This document shows, one piece after another, positions 45,040-54,900 of a stretch of 64,000 nt of DNA (positions are counted from its first letter, which is position 1; every line of letters begins with the position of its first letter). This DNA comes from Desulfuromonadales bacterium (GTDB lineage: Bacteria > Desulfobacterota > Desulfuromonadia > Desulfuromonadales > JAGXHI01), in the NCBI GenBank assembly GCA_024636295.1, contig JAGXHI010000028.1, positions 122,299 to 186,298 on the forward strand, read 5' to 3'. Made by a program: the position numbers and the translations under genes. Under the pieces are notes generated by a model. It was not told the DNA's origin, searched no databases, and saw nothing but the letters and a program-made list of their open reading frames with translations.

Positions 45040-45966
45040 TTTGAAAAGGTTCCGATCGGGATCGAATTCGAGATTTCTGGTGCCATCCGGGTTGAGGTAA
45101 TATTTAAAGTAAAGACCCGTTGGGTCCTTTGTAGGACCAATCTCGATTGGTCCTATAATCTTTCCATACATGGCACTTATAATTTTTCCATCCTTTTCTT
45201 GTGATCTGATCCTGAAAATAAAGTTATCGTTTCTATCGAAACCGCTTATCCAAGCTTTTCCCGGTCTGTTCCTCTGCTGGATCAAAAGATTATTCTCATA
45301 ACCGGACTCTGGAGCAAACCGCGGAAGTTTAAATTCACTTCCATTCTGTAAATCTTCGTTAATTTTTATGATTCCATCTTTTCGGTTTGAAAAGGTGATC
45401 CGGACCATCGCATCATAGTCACGCCAGGACGCAACACGTTTCTCCTGATAAAAGATAAAATCAGCATGTAGCCCCTTTCCATAGGGAGGCATCCAGTCGA
45501 CCGCAATCAAATCAAAGCCGACCTCCTTTCCGATTACCGGGATTGTCAATTTGGAAAATTTTGCATTCCGTGCATACATCGGCACGGGATCGACAATTTT
45601 GCGCATCACGATTTTCAATTCGGGATTCCAGGGTTCCCAGCCAAAAGTGCCAAGATCTTCAAAATCGTAATCGTAGTAGCTTGGATAATAACCGTCTTTG
45701 CTCCCACCATAGGTAATATGGCCGTTACTCTGACCTGTAAATGTCGTTTTCCCATCCGCACCGCTGATTCCCGTCTGACCTGAGCTATCTGTTCCCCACC
45801 TGGTGTTTTTTTCAAGACCCACACCGACTCTGATGCCGGGAACAGGCTCGCCCTCTTCACTCAGGACAAGAACGGTAAATTTTGTATTTTTAAACAAAGC
45901 ATTGGCATTGGCTTGAAAGACAAAAATGGCGATGCTTACCAAGGTAACCAAAAATATGGATCTCAT
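45004..45966 (-). CDS. Exported protein of unknown function with N-terminal carboxypeptidase-regulatory-like domain
   Basis: A 320-residue protein with a Sec signal peptide (MRSIFLVTLVSIAIFVFQAN). Residues about 28-120 look like a carboxypeptidase-regulatory-like beta sandwich (FTVLVLSEEGEPVPGIRVGV, TGISGADGKTTFTGQ). The rest (VIGKEVGFDLIAVDW, FYQEKRVASWRDYDAMVRI) is beta-rich and not recognised. Its ATG overlaps the stop of the giant gene upstream (ATGA, 45963-45966), so it is translationally coupled to it. The last 11 codons and stop are duplicated on the far side of the RAYT element, suggesting that a second copy of this gene once stood there or that the insertion captured its end. Confidence 0.78.
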   Translation of the reverse strand: MRSIFLVTLVSIAIFVFQANANALFKNTKFTVLVLSEEGEPVPGIRVGVGLEKNTRWGTDSSGQTGISGADGKTTFTGQSNGHITYGGSKDGYYPSYYDYDFEDLGTFGWEPWNPELKIVMRKIVDPVPMYARNAKFSKLTIPVIGKEVGFDLIAVDWMPPYGKGLHADFIFYQEKRVASWRDYDAMVRITFSNRKDGIIKINEDLQNGSEFKLPRFAPESGYENNLLIQQRNRPGKAWISGFDRNDNFIFRIRSQEKDGKIISAMYGKIIGPIEIGPTKDPTGLYFKYYLNPDGTRNLEFDPDRNLFKDLSSMERVGIK

Positions 45967-48900
45967 TGTGTAGTCTCCACTGAGTTCATCATTTTTTGGA
46001 AAATTTCGTAGATATGCAGATATGAAATATTCTTCAAATCACTGTGTTTCCAACGTTTATCTCCTTTATCTAATCTTGCCTTCGGCCATCCATTCTGGTA
46101 GTGGATCTGCATATCAAGAACATTTTCAGGTAAAAATATCGGTACCAATGTTCCACCCATGGGGCCTCCAGCTGCACCCGTGAGAGCAGGGAAAGCCTCC
46201 GCCAGCCATTTGTCTCTGTGACTTAGGATTTCTCCATTCCCTGGACCAGGTATTTCGAATAATGTACCGAAGCTCATGCCTTTACTAAAAAAGGGAGAGG
46301 TCGTCAATTCATCCTCACCAACCTCATTGGCCCTGTTCGGCAACCAGATGCGGATTTCCTCATCTATTGTGTTTTCATTGATTCGTTCTGCATAATCATT
46401 CCAGTTGAATCCCCATCCTCCATAACGACTGCTAAGAACTACGCCTACCGGCATTCTCCCTTTCATTTTTTCCTGCAAGCTCCAGATATATCGGCCATCA
46501 CCTTCCATGGCAGCATCAAAGATCCCTGGATCGCCGTAATGAACATCCAGGATCTCCTCTCCCGATGAGTAAAAATTGAAGTAATTGATCCCTGAAGGGA
46601 GATTCTGGAATCGATTACGCCACGTCAATGTACCCCGTGCATCGGGCATTCCGTCTAAATAATTTCCTTCGAAAAGGCTATACCACTCGCTGGCGCCTAA
46701 ACTGACCTTGTATCCGTACCAATCAGGATGCACCATTGGATTATCTTCGCTGAAAGACGTGGGGATTTCCCCGCCGATATATGCTTCGAGGGCTACAGCT
46801 GCATTTATCATGAAGAAATTTCGAACATCTGCAATCAATGGTGAATTTTCGTTCTGATCGGCCAGACAGGAGGACACCAGCATGTTTCCGAGGCTATGTG
46901 CCGCAATACTGATCGGACCCTCCAAACTCGTATTGAGAAATTTCCTCAGGGCTGGAGCAGAGTGCAGTGCGTTCCGCACGTTTGTATGATAATTGAGCGA
47001 TATCGTGCCAAGCTGAGTTTTTGATCCATACCAGGTCAGCCCCCAGAACCGCGATTTAAGCCCTGACCAGAAAAACCGCTTGAACATCTCGGCCTGCCAG
47101 CCTCTAGCCTGTTGTCCATTGACGTTGTAGCCGTGAACAAAGACTAAATCGCTTCCGTCACCGCTGAGGCAAGTACCATCAGGGCAGTTTAACGGTTCCC
47201 CCAGTCTGTCCGGCTCCCCCCACTCGGTTAGATGCTCCGGCGGTTGAGGATTTAATTCAGGCAAAGCGGCTTGAATTATATTTTTGTGCCGGAACATTTG
47301 TTCAACTCCGTCCAGGCTCAGATCGAGCGCCAACCTGATCGGCTCATTGACCTTGTCGCTGATTTCGAGCACAAGTACGCCATTAAAGGGTTTTCGTCCT
47401 TCGAACAAAATGACCCCTTTAGCTTTGTTTCTATCGCTGCCTTCAGCCTGCGCTAAGGACCATGTTTTGAATTCCTCACCACCAGATGAGGTAAAAAGAC
47501 CTGCTCCAGCAGTTTTTAGCGTGTTTATATTGTTGATTCTTTTACCTTCGCCGTCCATTACAAGTTTGGCGGCAGGACTCAAATCGGCACTGCCCGGAAC
47601 ACCGGTCAGGTAGTTCCCTGCGCCATCGGCCTGTAAATCGGTATAGACAAAATTAAGATGTTCGCCCCCGGTCGTCAGCCGATACGTATACTTATCCGGT
47701 GGTAAAATGCGGGCGATCTCCGTGAGATCAAAATGGACCGGGAAAAAGTCCGTCAGATCGCGCATCCCGTCAATGTAACCGTTTTCGTGATCCAGTTCGT
47801 CATCATCACTTCCGAAGAATTTGTCATTCACCTTCTTTCCCGGGATATCGCTTCCCTCGACTTCACCCAGGTCGTCATCATCATTGATCCAGAAGTAGAA
47901 CGTCCTCCCCTGCGCCGCCAGGGCCCGGTCGGTGTCGTCGATCTTGCGGTCGCGGTTGTAATCGGGCACCAGAACGGGTCGCACGATGGGAATTTTGGGT
48001 CCGACGATTTCGGCGGGGGTGTTTCTGTCGATGATGATTTCGGCGTATTTCTGGCCGCTGGTGCTGTAGTCAATCGGGACGCCGTTTTCATCCAGCGTGA
48101 TGTTGAAGAATCCGGTTTTGCTGACATCGCCTTTGACGATGTCCGTTTCGCCCTCGCGATGAATGACCAGTTCGACCTTGCCGAGCCGGGCGTCCTGCGG
48201 CGCGATAGCGTAGCCAATGGCGCTGGCGTCGATGATCTGCCCGTCGCTGTCGGTCCGCTTTGGCCGCCCCTGGCCATCGAGGAAGATGTAAGGCGGATCG
48301 GAGGTGATCGTCACGCCATCGAGATTGACGATATGCAGTCCCTGGTTGGTGCTGCACAGGTAGAGCCAACCGTTGATGATTTCAACGGCATTCAGGGAAC
48401 CGAAGGCGACGAAGCGATCGTCGCCCCGGGGGAACCGGGTTAACGTTAGCAGCCGTTTGGGATGGAAGGGATCGCGGATATCGAGGATTTCGAGACTTTT
48501 GAAAGTGCTGACAATGGCGCTGCCGACTCCCGGGCTGAGGGTGATGTCCCGTGCGATGAGAGTGAGCGGCCGGCCTTGTTCGTCGAGGGCGATACCCATC
48601 TCAACAGGACTGAATGGGTTGCTCAGATCGAGAATGCGAATAGTGCCGTCGCGACATGTGACGACGGCGATGTCCTTGTAGGCGACTTCCCCCTGCTCGT
48701 CGATGTAGCGGAAATCCACGGCAGTTGCGACATCGAGAATTCCTCCGCCCAGGAGAGTAGCGGAGAGCTCCCGGGGAATTTGCGGCATGGTGACGTCCAG
48801 GATCAGCAGGTGTCCCGAGCTGGTGGTCAGCAGCAGCTGGTTTCCGCGGCCCGTGGCGATGTTGAGCGGCAGATGGTAGCCTGCATCCCAGGTGGAAAAG

Positions 48901-51900
48901 ACGCCGACCAGCGCCGTTTGGCCTTCGGGAAGATTTTTCTGGGCTTTTTTCAGGTCGACGACCTGGATGCCGACCATGGTATTGCAGACGTACGCATAGC
49001 CCCGATGCAGGAGCAGCCGATTGGGATAGCCGCTGTAATTAGAGGCCAGCCTCGCTTTGCCTATCGGCATGTAGGCGTTGAATTTTTCGCTCTCCGACGC
49101 CTTCGGATCGGTTTCGGCCCTGATGATGTTCTGCAGATTGAACATACGCAGATAACCGAAATGGATACCGTCGGCATAGCGAATATTCTCGGTGAGAACG
49201 AGAATCGAGGTCTCCGGATCGATCGCAACATCCCGGACCTCCCAGTCCACATTGGAGTTGGTAAGATTTCTCCCGCCAATCGACCGCGGACTTTTCGGAT
49301 CGGTGACATCGAGGACTTTCCAGCCATCGCTGCCAAGGGCGACAACCGCAAAGGTCCAGGCTCCGAAGCGGTAAAAAGCGACCTGTTGGCCATTATCAAA
49401 ACGATTGTCGTCCGCCAGATCGTAAAACTCAGGGGCCTTGGTGCGGAAGGTCGTCCGCCTTTCCTCCTTGAGGTTGAGGACCACGGGATCGCCATTCTGA
49501 TCTTTGGGATTGCCCTCGGCGGTATCGGTGATTCCGGTGGTTGCGACGACCTGATAACTCCGACCGTAGAAGAATTTGCTCTTCGGCTGCAAAGTGGCCC
49601 GCATGCGCCCGTTTTCAATGCCGGTGAACACATAAGCCGGTACAATCGGTTTCGGATTCTCGCTGCTGTCAAGGTCGATCAACTGCAGGGTTTCCGGGGT
49701 GACATTCAGCACCGGTTCATTGAAATACACCTGCACCGCACCGGTTACCGGCACACCGTATGCCCCGTCATCGGGGCGAACCTCAAGAACGCTCGGAGGC
49801 CCCGGTTGGACCCCGGGCATTTCGCCTTTTTCCAGAACCTGCACTTCACGACGGCGCAGGGTCCTCTGATCTTTCGCATCGGTCGCCGTGACCTCGAATG
49901 TGTACCTTCCGGCGTCTGGAGAGTTGAAATAACCGTCCATGTCCCTGAAGTCATTTTCGAAAATGACATTATAGGTATATTTTCTGGCGATCACCTCGCT
50001 GTCGCCGCCATTCTCCCGGTTCTCCCGGGCGAAATTGACGACGTCGGTTTCCTTGACCACAGCCTTGATGGTTCTTCGGGTCCCGTCACTGGCTTCGAAG
50101 AGTCCGGACAGCGTGACATCCTTCATTTCAAGATCGATCGCGGTGATTTCCAGATCGAGTGGGGTTCCGGTCTGGATGAAACCTAAATCGTACCGGCCCT
50201 CCGCCGTCGGCGCGACCCTGATCAGGAATTGCAGGTCAGGCGGCGTCGTGTCGGGAAACTCGGTGTCCTTGTCCGCGAGTTTGATGTTGAGATTATTCTT
50301 CACATACGGTGCATCGTTCCAATACAGGGGAATTGAAACCCGGTTGGCGGTCAGTGGATGTTCGGCGATAATCGTCACTCCGCGAGCCATGGTCGCCTGC
50401 GTCCATCCGAAGGTGGCGTACAAACCGTTCTCACGTGAAAACGCAACCAGATCCGCAGCGCCGGAACCGCGTACCGATGCGCCTTCGATCGGCGTATCCT
50501 CCCCTGGCTGGTATCCGCTCACTCCGTTTTTGTCGTGATAGGTGATACCGGACACACTGACCGCGCCCCCGAAATCCCCCCGGGGATCGGGAATCATGAA
50601 AGTATAGGTCCCCCCGTCACGGACCCCATCATAGGGATGGCTTGCGGTTGTGATCCGGCCGTTTTCCACTGTGGCGTAATCGACGATACGAAAAAGTTTT
50701 TCCTCGCTGCCGTCGAGGTTCACATAGGTGATCGGCTCGACGACCATTGGAAAAGCGTTCTCGGGATAGTCGACCGGAACCGGCATCGACAGATCGACTT
50801 CCCGAGCGAAGGGAATTCCTCCGTTGTCGATCCTGAAAGAACCGAGAATCCTGAACTGGTCCGGAGCGGGACGCGGCAGATCCTCTTCAGCCACCTGCGT
50901 CATCTTGATCACCGCCGGCCCAGCCAAAGCCCCCTCGGGAATCTCCAGAAGACTCCCCCCCTCTCCTTCCACCTTACCGCCCTTGCGCGTCACCAGATGC
51001 CGCCCGTCGGGCGCCTTGAAGGTCAGATAGGAGATGGTGGTCTGGTTGCCCGCTTCGTCCATCAGCACCACTTGGATTTCGTCTCCCAGTTGGCCGCTTA
51101 TCCTCGCGCTGAAGGAGCCATCCGGGTCGGGGCTGACGCCGACGATGGCGCCGCTTTCGTTGTTGATGATCAGGACGCTGACGTCGTTCTCAGCACTTCC
51201 CTGGGTGGCGGTGACTGTGACCTCGCCGTTTTCATCGGGAAAGGTCGCCGAAATCGCTCCGGCCGCCGGCGGAACGGGGGGCGTGACATCGCGGATGAAA
51301 AATCTGATCTGCTGCGGATCGCTGAGCGGATAACCCTGCAGGTCGCGAATGACATTGCTCAGACTGAGACGGTACCCGGATTCCGACTTTAAGGCAGTCG
51401 CTGGATAAAAGGTGACGACGCTCTGATCCGGACCAAAAGAGAAGGCGCCGTCAACGGCATTCCCGGCGCTGTCGTGAAGGGTCAGGCCGCCTCCAGTGAC
51501 GGTCTCTTTTTTCACTCCTTCACTGAAGGTGACGATGACGGACGCGTTCGGATCGACCCCTCCCTGATCCTTCTCCGGAAGGGTTCGGACAATTTCCGGC
51601 GGGCGGGGATGGATAACGATGTCCTGATGCGTCAAGCTCCCGGCAGTCACCGAAACGGCCGCGGATCCGCTGTCATCGAGGGCCGGGTCGAGGGCGGTGA
51701 TCAAATGATTTCCGACGGCGACGGCGATCCGGTAGCCGCCGGAGGCTCCGGTCACGGCGGCGAGACCGCTGGCTCCTGTGCTGACAAGGGCTAAGGGATA
51801 AGACTGTCCGGCGGGGGCGCCGACGCTGCCGGACAGATACCCGAGGGGACCGTCTGCCTGAAGCACGTAATAATGCCCCGAACTTACGATGCCGGGCAGA

Positions 51901-54900
51901 TTCAGTCCGGGCACTGCACCGTCGGAAGCGATACTCCCTCCGGCGATGCGGCCAAGTGCGACAAGCTGCAGACGTACCGCACTACCGATTTCGACCGGAA
52001 GAGCGATGACGACCGGGCGGGTCCGATCGAAATCCTCCGGCGTGGGAATGGTCAGCGTTGCCGGGATGCCCAGCGTCTGCCGGGTCAGATCCACAGCGAC
52101 AACCCGCAGCAGGGAGAAGCCTTCCCCGACAGATGCGTCGGAACCATTTGCCGTGCGGGTGCTGATCGGAACGGTCCGCTCGAGCCCTCCGGCGGGGATT
52201 TCGAGAACGTTGCCGTCCTCATCGACTATTCGCGCACCTTCGCTTCCCACCATCAGGCCGGACCCGCTGCCGCTGTCGGCGCCGTAAACGGCAATCCCGA
52301 CTTTACCCATCAGCAGCTCCACTATGCTGTACCGGCGCGAGGGAGTCACCGGAAAGGTGGCGCGCAATTCAGGTGTCTGGGCGCTGCCGGTCACGGTGCT
52401 GACCGCACCGGCGCCGGGGTTGGTCAGGCAGGGCCGCCGGTAAAGGAAGAGATCCTGCGTATATTCGGTGGGGAGCGCAACATTACCGTCGAACAGATCG
52501 AAACGTTCGCTCACCCTTCCGAGGACGAGGGTTCCGGAGACCGGCGCGTCGGGGATATTCTCAGGACGTGTCAGCACCACTTCGCCGACCCCCCACAGAT
52601 CGATCGAAGGGGGAGCGGCGGATGGCACAACCCGGCCCGCCGCGGTCAGGACCGTGACATCGGACGCAGTGCCGAGCACCGCCGGTTCCGTTCCGATCGC
52701 GGGCAACGCGGCATTGACGTCATCAGGGATAATGAAGGCATACTGACCGAGGACCGGAAGCCCACCGCTCAGGGTTTTCCCGGTGGCGGCGAGGATGGCG
52801 GAACCGGCGCTCAACCAGCGGCGGTTTTCAGTGTCGTAACGGACCAGCGCCGCAGCGCTGCCCGCCGGCAGGAACCATTCGTCCTGCCAGACCAATTCCA
52901 ACTCAAGCGACAGAGCGAAAGGCTCCGGTCCGACCTCCTGGTCCGTGGCCGGGAGATACTGGCGCAGTTCAAAAACGCCTAGCGGCGCCCAGCCGGACGG
53001 CAGGGGCGCCGCCAGCCCCTGATTGCTAACGGGAGAAAGCGATAGATCAACGGCGTCGAGGATCGCATCGGGCGGCACGGTCAATGTCGCGGCGACGCCC
53101 TTCGCCTCGTCCGGGGTCGGATTAAAGGTCCATGTCCCGCCGACCAGATCGACGGTCATTCGCTCCCGAGTCAGCGGCGTCAGGCGGGCATCGAGCACCT
53201 GGCTGTTGCGCCCGGAATCAATCGTGACGAAACGATCCACGCTCGTGAAACCTTCGGCGCTCAAATGCACTTCGTAGTGGCCGACCGGCAATTCGACGAA
53301 ATAGCCGCCGTCGGCGCCGGTGAGCGCCGTAGCAACGGTTTTGCCTTCGGAGGTGACAGTGACAAGAGCGTCGCCGAGCTGGAGACCGCTGTGATCGTTG
53401 AACACCTCCCCTTGCAGATATCCGGGCCTGGCAGCGCCTGCAACGACCGTCAGTCGACCGGTCTCCGTAGCGACGTTCCCCGCGGCATCGACCGCTCTGG
53501 CGCTGAAGGTGAGTACGCTTCCGAGGAGGGAATCGAGAGCGAGGGTATAGGTCAGGCTTTTATCGCGGACAGCGTCGGTCGGGCTCTCGGACCAGAGCGG
53601 CGCGCCGGAGGTCGCGATCTCGATCAGACTGAATCCACCGGTGTCGCCGGCATGGAGAGCGATCTGGATATTTCCGCCCGCCGGGCCCTGTTCCGGAACG
53701 GTCAGGGTCAGGGTCGGCGGCTGGCTGTCACGGATAAGGGTGAGATCGGCGGCGCCGATATTCCCGGCGCGGTCGGCGGCGCTCAGGGTCAAAAGGTTTT
53801 CCCCTTCCGCCAGAGTTGCTACGATGCTGAAGGTCTGCTGATCAAAGACGGCGGACTGTCCGTTGATGCTCAGGGCGGTAATCGGCTCGTTGACGCTTCC
53901 GCTGACCGTCACCTCGCCGGCGGCGGTAATCATGCCATCTGCCGGAGAGGTGATCGTGACGACCGGAGGGGTGCTGTCGGCGTGCACCGTCAATCCAGCT
54001 GTGCCGCTGTTGCCTGCGGCATCGACAGCGAGCAGAATGATCCCGTTTTCTCCGTATTGCAGGGTTTTGCGAAAACTGAATTCGCCGGTTGCATTCAAAA
54101 CAACCGGAGCGCCGTCAATCGTCAGTAGGGCCTCGGGATCATCGACCGTCCCTGTTATGTCGATCTCCAGTTCTTCACTGATGCTGTCATCGAGCGGATC
54201 GGTGATGCTGATCACCGGCGCGGTGACGTCACGCACCACTTCGGCAGTGGCGGCAGGACTGTTGTTGCCTGCGATATCGATTGCGACGGCACGGAAAAGA
54301 TAACCCCCTTCGTCGCTCAGGGGAATATCGTTGAGGCTGAATTCACCGTCGCCGTCTCCGTCCGTATCAGCGGAGATCAAGATTGGAAGGGTCGAGATGG
54401 CGCCGTCCGGCTGCCGCAGGGTGATCGTTACGGTCGCCCCAGCTTCGCAGCTTCCGCTCACGGCAATGACCGCAGCATTGCTCGGACTTGCCGCCGGCGT
54501 CAGAACCGGCGCGGCGGGCGGCGTGCTGTCGCGCTCGATGTTGATGGTGGCGCTGCCGCTATTGCCGGCGCGGTCGGTGACGGTCGCGGTCAACAGATTG
54601 CCGCCTTCCGTTTCGAGCGGGAGCTTTGAAGCACTGAAACGATTATCGACGCCGAGGATGGCGACGGCACCGTTGATTTGGGCGCTCAGGATCGGTTCAT
54701 CGGCATGACCGACGAGGTCGGCGACCGACCGATTGGTGAGGAAACCGGACGGCGGCGCATCGATTGCGACGGTCGGAGGCACGGTATCGAGATGGAGGTT
54801 CAAATCCGCATTGCCGCTGTTTCCGGCGCGATCGACGGCCGTGACGGTCAGAGGGTTTATCCCTTCGACCAAAGCGACAGCGGAGAGGCTGAAAGTTGTT

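Noticed and set aside
48462..50186. 574-codon plus-strand open frame inside the giant gene
   Set aside because: Antisense shadow produced by codon bias of the minus-strand giant gene; low-complexity Asp/Arg-rich translation with no family features.
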